Shown in pieces: positions 1 through 5,323 of a stretch of DNA of 7,006 nt. Position 1 is the stretch's first letter, and the number at the start of each line of letters is the position of its first letter. The notes below the pieces were generated by a model, which saw only the letters and a list, made by a program, of their open reading frames with translations, ran no database searches and was not told the origin of the DNA. The position numbers and the translations under genes are program-made. Location of the stretch: positions 1-7,006 of the forward strand of contig JAFDCW010000228.1 of NCBI GenBank assembly GCA_019312705.1, in the 5' to 3' direction. The DNA comes from Deltaproteobacteria bacterium (lineage in GTDB: Bacteria; Myxococcota; Polyangia; Polyangiales; B10-G4).

Positions 1-371
1 TCCGTATTGTCGAGGGCGAGCAGGTGGGCACCGAGGTCATCCAGGCACCGACAGAGCGCATCTTCTCTCTCCGCTTCGCCGGCGCCCGGGGCCTCGAGGT
101 CGAAGCCGAGGGTTCTGGCGAGGGCCGCCACGACCTCCTCCCGGGTCGTCGAGTCCGCCACATCGCACCACGAGGCGCTCTCGGTGCCGTGCCGCTCCCG
201 CTCGGCGGCGACGAGAGCCCTCGCGAGGCTCGTCTTGCCGACGCCCCCGAGGCCCGTCACCGTCACCAGCGACGCGCCGGCGACGGCATCCGCGAGGGAA
301 GACAGATCATCGTCCCGGCCGATGAGTCCTTCACCGGCGTAGGCACCGCTCGTATCGTCAGCCACGCGCAT
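1..371 (-). CDS. STAND/NB-ARC-type P-loop ATPase, N-terminal part (gene runs off the left edge)
   Basis: Only the first 123 codons are in the window. After a short polar leader, the sequence has the LIGRDDDL motif (residues 16-23) that precedes the nucleotide-binding domain in AfsR/NB-ARC-type STAND ATPases. It is followed by beta strand LVTVT, a complete Walker A GLGGVGKT (40-47, Lys46) and a Walker B strand LLALDN (117-122, Asp121). STAND proteins are ATP-driven switches that usually carry C-terminal sensor repeats (TPR or WD40) and act in transcription control or defence; that part is outside the window, so the role is open. The ATG at 371 is the only plausible start: the frame stays open upstream to the TGA of the previous gene at 432-434, but that stretch holds no ATG, GTG or TTG. 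A GGGAG lies about 15 nt upstream, which is too far for a good ribosome site. It follows the four-helix-bundle gene after 60 bp and is probably co-transcribed with it. Confidence 0.75.
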   Translation of the reverse strand, partial: MRVADDTSGAYAGEGLIGRDDDLSSLADAVAGASLVTVTGLGGVGKTSLARALVAAERERHGTESASWCDVADSTTREEVVAALARTLGFDLEAPGAGEAEREDALCRCLDDLGAHLLALDNT

Positions 372-431
372 CGTCGATGCGCGATATTCTCCCGCTTTCG
401 CCTCCGAGACAACGGGCCCATCAGACGGGCC

Positions 432-902
432 TCACCAGGCCCTACGATATGGGCCGAGTCGTGGCTGTTCGGAAGTCCGATCCGACCCATAGCGACCGGT
501 CCGGGGGTGTTCGAGGTAGCAGACACCGAGGTACCGCCCGTTTCGCAGGTGCCCGTTTCGAGGTCGGGCCTCGCCGTTGATCAGGGACGAAATCCCAAAG
601 GCGATGCGTAGTACCCGGGCCCGAAGCTCATCCACGACGTCCACGTCGACCGACGCTCGGCACTCGACGAGCAAAGTGGCCACCTCGCTGCACGCCCCGC
701 AGGCCGCATCCAGGAGCAGGGTCTTCCGGAAATGATGGGCCTCACCATTCGCGTGGCCGAGGAAGGCCGGGATGCGGCAGCCGATCTCGAGGATGCGCAG
801 GGCTATCGATCGCTCGTCAGCCGGCATCGCGTGAGAGAGCGCCTCTATCCGGGGGGCCAGTTCCAAGCTGCGGCGATGAAGTTCCGACAGAGGGTGGGTC
901 AT
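432..902 (-). CDS. Four-helix-bundle protein, S23 (23S rRNA-intervening-sequence) family, with an extra C-terminal tail
   Basis: The 156-residue product begins with an all-helical core of about 110 residues. The predicted helices are near 5-26, 28-51, 54-82 and 87-109. The order of features matches the S23 family: helix 1, then a P-x-D/E-E-R turn (MPADERS, 26-32), then CRIPAFLGHANGE (42-54) at the place of the family's SIPANIAEG, then a helix with the SEVATLL block (72-78) at the place of LAELETQL. Family members are usually about 115-130 residues long and have no settled function; the related Avd protein assists reverse transcriptases in diversity-generating retroelements. Residues 111-156 form a Gly/Arg/Tyr-rich tail not expected in the family, beginning with RNGHLRNGRY. 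The start is the only ATG in frame; no Shine-Dalgarno is evident. The assignment rests on pattern matching by eye and is moderately sure. Confidence 0.6.
   Translation of the reverse strand: MTHPLSELHRRSLELAPRIEALSHAMPADERSIALRILEIGCRIPAFLGHANGEAHHFRKTLLLDAACGACSEVATLLVECRASVDVDVVDELRARVLRIAFGISSLINGEARPRNGHLRNGRYLGVCYLEHPRTGRYGSDRTSEQPRLGPYRRAW
536..560. repeat. 10-bp direct repeat (GCCCGTTTCG twice) at the core/tail junction of the four-helix gene
   Basis: GCCCGTTTCG occurs at 536-545 and exactly again at 551-560, separated by CAGGT. The 15-bp period is in frame and encodes the RNGHL-RNGRY duplication that starts the C-terminal tail of the minus-strand four-helix-bundle protein. It may be a small slippage duplication or the trace of an insertion that added the tail. 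Confidence 0.8.
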
Positions 903-979
903 GGCCTCGGTGATGGCAGAGCTTCGCCGCCGACGCGACGAAGGAACTCTCCGAGATTCCGAAGCCCTCCTCAGGAAAC

Positions 980-1013
980 TCTCGGAGCTTCTCGGAGCTT
1001 CTCGGAGCTTCTC
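980..1013. repeat. Perfect 10-bp tandem repeat (unit GGAGCTTCTC, about 3.4 copies)
   Basis: The stretch has exact period 10 over 34 bases; the unit is complete at 984-993, 994-1003 and 1004-1013. It lies in the divergent gap, 78-111 bp upstream of the four-helix gene (start 902) and 52-85 bp upstream of the lipoprotein gene (start 1065). A period of 10 is not a multiple of three, so it is unlikely to be coding, and it is close to one helical turn, so every copy faces the same side of the DNA. A degenerate partner precedes it: GGAACTCTCCGAG at 943-955 resembles GGAAACTCTCGGAG at 974-987, and CTCCGAGA (949-956) is the inverse of TCTCGGAG (980-987). It could be an array of regulator sites or simple replication slippage. 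Confidence 0.9.
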
Positions 1014-1054
1014 TAAGAAGCCCTCGGCCCCATCGTCGCCAATGAACCACCCGT

Positions 1055-1061
1055 GGAAGGG
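1055..1061 (+). promoter_or_regulatory. Ribosome binding site deciding the lipoprotein start
   Basis: GGAAGGG ends 3 nt before the ATG at 1065 (4 nt from the GGAAGG core), which favours this start. The in-frame GTG at 1053 overlaps the motif itself, and the ATGs at 1095 and 1098 have no purine-rich stretch at a suitable distance. Confidence 0.55.
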
Positions 1062-1064
1062 CCC

Positions 1065-2099
1065 ATGGAAAGTTCGAACATCACGGTGACCTCAATGATG
1101 GCCTCAGCCGCCATGTTGCTGGTTTTGGCGGCCGGCTGCGCAAACGGCGGGCCGTGGACACCGCCGGGCCAGCTGGCGTCCCCGGGGGCAGCTCCTGGGG
1201 CCGACCGCCCCGGGGATGCGGGTGTGCCGACGACCGATGGGGCACCACGGGCTCCATGGGACGCCTCGCGTGATTCGAGCCCCGGGGCCGATTCGATGGC
1301 CGACGCCCCCCAGGCATTGGAGGATGGAGGCCTCTCGGACACCGGCGTCGGGCGCTCACCCGCGAACGACTCGTGCGCCGCCGCGACTGCCCTCGGGCGC
1401 GCCCAGGGAAGCCGGGCAGACGCCATCGATGGGGCGCACCGCGACACCGGAGGGTGCGGCACTGGGCCCGACGTCTTCTACCAGATCGAGGTTCCTCACC
1501 GCTCCGTGCTCTACCTCGATACGTTCGGCACGGCATTCGAGACCCACATCGCCCTCCGAGAACCGGGGTGTTCGGGGCCGCCCCTCGCATGCGTAGGCGC
1601 GGCCTGCGGGACCACCCAATCGCAGTTCGCGGCCGTGGTGGAGCCGGGGACCATGATCATCGCGGTTCACGGCGCTCCGGCGACCGGCGCGGATCTCCTG
1701 CACCTTCAGTGGAAGCTCATCGGAGCCGCCTCCGGATTGAATACCGAAGTCTTCCGCCCCGGGGTCCACGGCGGCGCCACAACCGGCACCAGCGCCATGT
1801 CGGCGACCTGTGGGGGCGGCGCGACCGGACCCGAAGACGCTTTCTATTGGACCCAGTGCCCGGGCGAGGCGCGCACCGTCGAAGCCTCGACCTGCAGCTA
1901 TGCCACGACCTTCGACACGGTGGTGCATCTGGGCGGCTCCAGCCTCGACGTCTGCGCCGACGACGACGTCAATTGCCTCGCTGGCGCCCTGCAGTCGACG
2001 GTCTCGACGACGACCGTCGGTCCCGGCGTCTTCATCGTCGCGGTCGACGGCTTCCGCCCCGAAGACCAGGGCACCTACGAGCTGAGCCTCAACTGGTGA
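1065..2099 (+). CDS. Secreted lipoprotein with two tandem PPC-like beta-sandwich domains
   Basis: The 344-residue product has a type II signal peptide ending in lipobox LAAGC (Cys25). A low-complexity Pro/Ala/Gly/Asp linker follows to about residue 100, typical of myxobacterial surface lipoproteins. Two related domains follow. Domain 1 (about 101-218) opens with NDSCAAATALG and has GPDVFYQIEVP and VEPGTMIIAVHG. Domain 2 (about 234-344) has GPEDAFYWTQCP, ATTFDTVVHL, CADDD and VGPGVFIVAVDGF and ends GTYELSLNW. The order 'DVFY strand, sFDT strand, CxDD turn, PGxYxVxVDGF strand, GxYxLxL strand' is the pattern of pre-peptidase C-terminal (PPC) domains, which attach to proteases or act as binding modules. 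No catalytic domain is present, so a structural or ligand-binding role at the envelope is likely. Several paired cysteines suggest disulfides. It has no plus-strand partner here. Confidence 0.75.
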   Translation: MESSNITVTSMMASAAMLLVLAAGCANGGPWTPPGQLASPGAAPGADRPGDAGVPTTDGAPRAPWDASRDSSPGADSMADAPQALEDGGLSDTGVGRSPANDSCAAATALGRAQGSRADAIDGAHRDTGGCGTGPDVFYQIEVPHRSVLYLDTFGTAFETHIALREPGCSGPPLACVGAACGTTQSQFAAVVEPGTMIIAVHGAPATGADLLHLQWKLIGAASGLNTEVFRPGVHGGATTGTSAMSATCGGGATGPEDAFYWTQCPGEARTVEASTCSYATTFDTVVHLGGSSLDVCADDDVNCLAGALQSTVSTTTVGPGVFIVAVDGFRPEDQGTYELSLNW

Positions 2100-2847
2100 C
2101 GTCGTTCAAACGGGACAGCATCTTCTTCGCGAGGAGGTAGGCGTCCCCGGGCCACCGGCCCGAGAGCAGACGGCCGTCTTCGACGACGAAGGCGGCCCGG
2201 TCGTCGCCCCGGGTCCCGCGCGTGAAGAGGTGGGTCGGGCCGCGCTCGAAGCACCCGGCCGCGCCGACCGAGGTGCGCACCTCCTCCTCGACGTAGGTGG
2301 GATAGGTGCGGTAGTAGCGGCCGAGCTTCCAGGCGGTCGAGAAGTACGCCACGCGCTCCATGTACTTGGGCAGGCATGTCGTGCGGCGACCCGCGAGGAG
2401 GGAACCTCCGTCGGGGCCCTGGGCCCGGGCGAGGACGAGGACGCCGTGACAGATTGCCGCAACCGGCTTGTCGCTCTCCCAGAAGCGCGCCACCGCGGCG
2501 TGCAATGACGCCCCCGCGAGGTACTGCTTCATGCCCGGCGCATGGCCACCGGTGAGCCAGAGGGCATCGAAAGATGCGAGTTCACCCGAACCGAGGTCGG
2601 CCCATTTCACGGGCGTCCGGTAAGCCGGCTCTTCGATCATCTCACGGTAAAACGCGAGAGGCTCGGGCTCGGCGCCGAGCTGACCGAAGATCACCCCGTC
2701 GATGAGCAGCGGATCCGCCGCGGCGGCGTCTCCATTTTCGGTGGCGAAGACCACCTCGTGCCCCGCCTCGGTGAAGAGCTTCCACGGAACCGCCGCCTCG
2801 GTGACGTCGAAGTCCCGATCTGGGAGCGGCATGAGGATCTTCGCCAT
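2089..2847 (-). CDS. DJ-1/PfpI-family (class I glutamine amidotransferase-like) protein
   Basis: The 252-residue product is a single-domain cytoplasmic protein of the DJ-1/PfpI superfamily, which includes proteases/chaperones, glyoxalases and amidases. It begins with strand AKILMPLPDRDFDVTE, where Glu17 sits at the place of the conserved DJ-1 acidic residue. It has the LTGGHAPG turn (98-105) and the nucleophile elbow AICHG (131-135) with Cys133 and His134. Its C-terminal half, with GRYYRTYPTYVEEEV, VVEDGRLLSGRWPGDAYLLAKK, fits the long 'type 1 glutamine amidotransferase domain' subgroup of about 225-250 residues. The frame is open further upstream to 3003, but those extra residues lie antisense-free inside the radical SAM gene in another frame and lack family similarity, so the ATG at 2847 is chosen. 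It follows the radical SAM gene by 19 bp (probable operon), and its last 11 bp overlap the convergent lipoprotein gene. Substrate unknown. Confidence 0.85.
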   Translation of the reverse strand: MAKILMPLPDRDFDVTEAAVPWKLFTEAGHEVVFATENGDAAAADPLLIDGVIFGQLGAEPEPLAFYREMIEEPAYRTPVKWADLGSGELASFDALWLTGGHAPGMKQYLAGASLHAAVARFWESDKPVAAICHGVLVLARAQGPDGGSLLAGRRTTCLPKYMERVAYFSTAWKLGRYYRTYPTYVEEEVRTSVGAAGCFERGPTHLFTRGTRGDDRAAFVVEDGRLLSGRWPGDAYLLAKKMLSRLNDVTS

Positions 2848-2866
2848 CGACGTCGGGCCCCGAGCC

Positions 2867-3949
2867 TCAACCGACGCCGACGGCACCTTGGTAGCCGCGG
2901 GGCACGTAGGCGCAGGCGGGCTCTTCGGCCATCGCGCGGCCGTGCACGGCGTACGCCCGAGCCCGAGATCCGCCGCAGACGCGCCGAAACGAGCACGCTC
3001 CACACTTGCCCTCGAGGGCTTCAGTGTCGCGGAGCTCCTGGAAGAAGGGGTGGTCCCGGTAGGTCGAGGTCAGGCCCTCCTCGCGTACGTTGCCGCAGTG
3101 CACCGGGAGGAAACCGCTCGGGAAGATGTCGCCGTTCCGGGCGACGAAGCAGATGCCCTGGCCGTCGTTGACGCTCCGCGGGGCCCTGCCGATCTCGTCG
3201 GCGATGCCGACGATCTCCTTGCGCTCGACCTGACGCTCGAGCAGCACCCGGCGATAGTGGGGCGCGGCGGTGGTCTTGATGTCGAAGGGCGCGGTCTCAG
3301 CGATGGACGCGAGGCGGTGCATGATCGCCTCGACGTCGTTTGCGTCGAGGAGCTCGGAGTCCGCCGCCCGGCCCGTCGGCACGATGAAGAAGACCCCCCA
3401 GAGCTCGATCTCGAGGGCGGCTACCTGCTCGGCAATCGTCTCGAGCTCGTGCTGGTTGAAAGGCGTGACGCTGGTATTGACCTGAGTCGTCAAGCCGAGG
3501 CGCTTGGCGTCTTTCAAGATCTCGAAGGTGCGTGTCCAAGACCCGGCGACGCCGCGGAAGCCGTCGTGGCCCCCCGGGACCGCCGAGTCGAGGCTGATGG
3601 CGAGGCGCGCGAGGCCCGCTTCCGCCAACTCTTCGAGGAGCGCCGGGGTCACGAGCGGCGTCGCACTCGGAGTGAGGGCCACGTGCAGGCCGATCTGCTT
3701 GCCGTGGGCGACGAGCTCGACGAGATCGGGACGCTTTGCCGGGTCGCCGCCAGTGAGCACGACGACGGGGCACCCCATCGCGCGGGCCTCGTCGAGAAGC
3801 GCCTTGCCCTCGTCGGTCGTCAGCTCGTCGGGGTCACGGTCGACCTCGGCGTTGGCGCGGCAATGTTGGCACTCGAGGTCACAGGCCCGGGTCGTCTCCC
3901 AAAAGAGGATGAACGGGGCGCGATCGAAGAATCCGGCGGCAGGACGCAT
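2867..3949 (-). CDS. Radical SAM/SPASM-domain protein (TIGR04053-like, related to AhbD/NirJ-type enzymes)
   Basis: The 360-residue product has the radical SAM cluster motif CX3CX2C (Cys23, Cys27, Cys30, in TRACDLECQHCRA), which binds the [4Fe-4S] cluster that cleaves S-adenosylmethionine, and the SAM-binding LTGGDP motif (65-70). TPSATPLVT and LARLAISLDS mark later barrel strands. The C-terminal SPASM-like region holds Cys267, Cys285, Cys316, Cys319, Cys325 and Cys346, with CGACSFRRVCGGSRARAYA. The second CX3C cysteine of a full SPASM domain is absent (Arg329), so one auxiliary Fe-S cluster is more likely than two. The overall pattern recalls the TIGR04053 family, whose relatives include haem-pathway enzymes AhbD and NirJ and peptide-modifying enzymes; the substrate is unknown. 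I chose the ATG at 3949; a TTG 21 bp upstream is possible. No Shine-Dalgarno is visible. It heads an operon with the DJ-1/PfpI gene and diverges from the beta-barrel gene. Confidence 0.88.
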   Translation of the reverse strand: MRPAAGFFDRAPFILFWETTRACDLECQHCRANAEVDRDPDELTTDEGKALLDEARAMGCPVVVLTGGDPAKRPDLVELVAHGKQIGLHVALTPSATPLVTPALLEELAEAGLARLAISLDSAVPGGHDGFRGVAGSWTRTFEILKDAKRLGLTTQVNTSVTPFNQHELETIAEQVAALEIELWGVFFIVPTGRAADSELLDANDVEAIMHRLASIAETAPFDIKTTAAPHYRRVLLERQVERKEIVGIADEIGRAPRSVNDGQGICFVARNGDIFPSGFLPVHCGNVREEGLTSTYRDHPFFQELRDTEALEGKCGACSFRRVCGGSRARAYAVHGRAMAEEPACAYVPRGYQGAVGVG

Positions 3950-3955
3950 GGAACA

Positions 3956-3961
3956 AACATA
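3956..3961 (-). promoter_or_regulatory. Candidate -10 element giving a leaderless radical SAM mRNA
   Basis: Read on the minus strand, TATGTT is followed by six bases (TGTTCC) and then the ATG at 3949. A start of transcription seven bases past the hexamer would fall on the A of this ATG. This would explain the lack of a ribosome site. No convincing -35 box is seen (ACTACC at 17-bp spacing), which is compatible with an activator-dependent promoter. Weak evidence. Confidence 0.3.
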
Positions 3962-3981
3962 GCGCCACAATTGCGCGCGGT

Positions 3982-3997
3982 AGTGAGGGTGGTCACT
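3982..3997. promoter_or_regulatory. CRP-type palindrome (GTGA-N6-TCAC) in the divergent promoter region
   Basis: AGTGA-GGGTGG-TCACT is a perfect 5-bp inverted repeat with a 6-bp spacer. Its core GTGA-N6-TCAC equals the central bases of the CRP consensus TGTGA-N6-TCACA; only the outermost T/A pair is swapped. It lies between the radical SAM gene (start 3949, minus) and the beta-barrel gene (start 4024, plus). If transcription of the radical SAM gene begins at its ATG, the site is centred near -40.5, close to the class II activator position of -41.5. The regulator is not known; the Crp/Fnr protein in this window should prefer TTGA half-sites instead. Confidence 0.45.
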
Positions 3998-4023
3998 GAG
4001 CGCGATAGGCGTACGGTTCGGCC

Positions 4024-4899
4024 GTGAATCGCGAATACAAGACGCCGTCGTCCTCGCTAGCGATGCTCCCGTTGTTCCTAGTGTTCTTGGGCGTGCTCTC
4101 GACGGGACCAGGCATGGCGCGCGCTGACGAGCTCCCTTTGGGCGACCCGGCCCTCACGGCGGACCCCAACGCACCGATGTTCGCCTACGGCTACCGCGGG
4201 GGGGCCCGGGGGCGTTTCTCGCTGCACATCCCAATCCTCAGCCCAGAGCATTTTAGCGGCGCCTATCTCGCACTCCGCCCCCTCGCTGAACTTCACAACG
4301 AAGAGGCAATTCCCCTCGATGGACCCGCATTCTTGCCGCTCTCCTTCTGGCGCGCTCGGCTGGTCCTCGAGGCCGGCTACGCGCCGCAGGTGACCGTCCG
4401 GGGAACCCCGGTCCAGCTCGGCTTTGGACTCATGATCGAGCACGAGAGCAACCACGCCACCGACCGAAGCGCAGGAGGGTTTCTGTCTTTCCACGACGTC
4501 GGCGTACGCACCCAACTCTCTGTCCGCGTGCACCCGATGGTGCTCTTGGCGGCCCAACTCGTCGGCCGCGTCATGTTCGCGAGCTGCACGAAGCTCGCCT
4601 ACGGATGCACCGGCGACACCGGCACCGGAGGCTTCGAGACCGTCGCCGACGTCTGGGTCGAAGTGGGCCTCCAGGACACCGCCTTCGGCGGCGCCTTCGC
4701 CGTGCACGCGAGCTACCTGCCCGAGACCGAGAGCCTCATCGAAGAGTGGCGCGTTGCACTCCGCGGCGGCCTCATCATCGCGTCCCAGAGCGTGGGTCGG
4801 TTTCAGTTGTTCATCGAGGCGCTCTTCGGCCGCGACGTCGGCCTCTTCCGGGCGCAGGAGGTCGCCCGCGTCGGAGTCGGGTTCGGATGGGCGATCTGA
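4024..4899 (+). CDS. Exported, probably outer-membrane beta-barrel protein of unknown function
   Basis: The 291-residue product has a Sec signal peptide: Arg3 and Lys6 in the n-region, a hydrophobic stretch at 15-28 and an ARA-DE cleavage site after Ala34. The mature part lacks further membrane helices and alternates short amphipathic strands, for example RARLVLEAGYAPQVTV, VQLGFGLMIEHESNH, FHDVGVRTQLSVRVHP and FQLFIEALFGRDVGLF. It ends in a glycine/aromatic strand (RVGVGFGWAI), as outer-membrane barrels do. HESNHATD (140-147) places two histidines in what may be a loop; a similar H-x-S-N pattern occurs in the lipid A deacylase PagL, but I see no further support for that activity. Two cysteines near the SCTKLAYGC segment could form a loop disulfide. 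The start is GTG; it keeps the charged n-region, which the ATG at 4063 would remove. No clear ribosome site is seen. It diverges from the radical SAM operon. Confidence 0.65.
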   Translation: MNREYKTPSSSLAMLPLFLVFLGVLSTGPGMARADELPLGDPALTADPNAPMFAYGYRGGARGRFSLHIPILSPEHFSGAYLALRPLAELHNEEAIPLDGPAFLPLSFWRARLVLEAGYAPQVTVRGTPVQLGFGLMIEHESNHATDRSAGGFLSFHDVGVRTQLSVRVHPMVLLAAQLVGRVMFASCTKLAYGCTGDTGTGGFETVADVWVEVGLQDTAFGGAFAVHASYLPETESLIEEWRVALRGGLIIASQSVGRFQLFIEALFGRDVGLFRAQEVARVGVGFGWAI

Positions 4900-4913
4900 G
4901 TGTCTAGATCGCC
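4890..4913. terminator. Hairpin across both stop codons of convergent genes (possible bidirectional terminator)
   Basis: GGCGATCT (4890-4897) and AGATCGCC (4906-4913) form a perfect 8-bp stem with an 8-base loop. The plus-strand stop TGA (4897-4899) and the minus-strand stop TAG (4906-4904) sit at the two stem-loop edges. There is no T-run on either side, so it is not a canonical intrinsic terminator. The symmetry could arise by chance because both genes end in the codons GCG-ATC. Confidence 0.35.
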
Positions 4914-5296
4914 ACCGCCGCAACGAAGATCCCCACGCTGACCAGCAGCAACGCGAGTTCGGAGATCCCGCGGATGCGCGGGGGCGTTCGGGTCGCGGTG
5001 AGTTGGTGCACCGCCGCCATCACGGCCGCCACGGTGACTACGCCAATCTTGATCTGCAGCCGCCCATAGCTCCACGGATAGCCCATCAGGTGCACCTGCA
5101 GGATGCCGGTCGCGATGGAGACGCCCATCGCCCCCCACGACAGCTGAGCAAAGCGCCGGGCTGCGGCGCGAATGTGCTCACGGTCGGTGCCAGCCCGCAG
5201 CAGGGTGAAGACCAAGGCCGCGAGCACGATCTGGCCGCCCGTCCAGATGGCGGCACCCAGGAGGTGAATGACTCGAACGATCTCGACCCAGCCCAT
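4904..5296 (-). CDS. Small four-helix integral membrane protein, CopD-like
   Basis: The 130-residue product is almost entirely four membrane helices, at about 4-33, 52-71, 80-101 and 111-130, with a basic cytoplasmic loop (RAAARRF) between helices 1 and 2. VIHLLGAAIWTGGQ in helix 1 (His11, Trp18) matches the 'HllgaaiWxGG' signature of the CopD-like superfamily; the rest also fits, with WGAMGVSIATGILQVH in helix 2 and LQIKIGV in helix 3. His11, His69 and His97 lie in or at the ends of helices and could bind haem or copper; the family ranges from copper uptake to haem-linked proteins, so the ligand is unsettled. The start is the ATG at 5296, 27 bp after the Crp/Fnr gene, so the two probably form an operon. 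There is no clear Shine-Dalgarno, suggesting translation depends partly on the upstream gene. It ends 4 bp from the convergent beta-barrel gene. Confidence 0.7.
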   Translation of the reverse strand: MGWVEIVRVIHLLGAAIWTGGQIVLAALVFTLLRAGTDREHIRAAARRFAQLSWGAMGVSIATGILQVHLMGYPWSYGRLQIKIGVVTVAAVMAAVHQLTATRTPPRIRGISELALLLVSVGIFVAAVAI

Positions 5297-5323
5297 GGCG
5301 CGCCATGGTGTCAGCGATGGGCT

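Noticed and set aside
24..611. A 195-codon plus-strand open frame at the left end.
   Set aside because: It is antisense to the STAND ATPase gene, whose Walker A and B motifs are clear on the minus strand.
432..902. A diversity-generating retroelement (Avd-like protein plus template repeat).
   Set aside because: No reverse transcriptase is in the window, the S23-type IPAFL block fits better than Avd, and the sequence after the core is not adenine-rich as a template repeat would be.
980..1013. CRISPR array.
   Set aside because: The units are contiguous 10-mers without spacers and no cas gene is present.
901..1089. A 62-codon plus-strand small ORF starting at 901.
   Set aside because: It runs across the 10-bp repeats, overlaps the lipoprotein start, and has no ribosome site; its ATG arises from the CATG shared with the minus-strand start at 902.
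1013..1928. Several minus-strand open frames under the PPC lipoprotein gene.
   Set aside because: The plus strand has a lipobox and two recognisable domains; the minus-strand translations are low-complexity Arg/Pro/Gly.
2848..3003. A longer DJ-1/PfpI protein starting at 3003.
   Set aside because: The extra 52 residues overlap the end of the radical SAM gene, lack family similarity and precede a typical family start (MAKILMPLPD).
3950..3970. TTG start at 3970 for the radical SAM protein.
   Set aside because: No ribosome site precedes it and the added residues are not family-like; the ATG at 3949 suits the -10 candidate better. It cannot be fully excluded.
2702..4027. A 441-codon plus-strand open frame.
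   Set aside because: It lies antisense to the radical SAM gene and the start of the DJ-1 gene; its translation is rich in Arg/Glu/Val shadows of their codons and shows no family motif. High GC makes such frames common.
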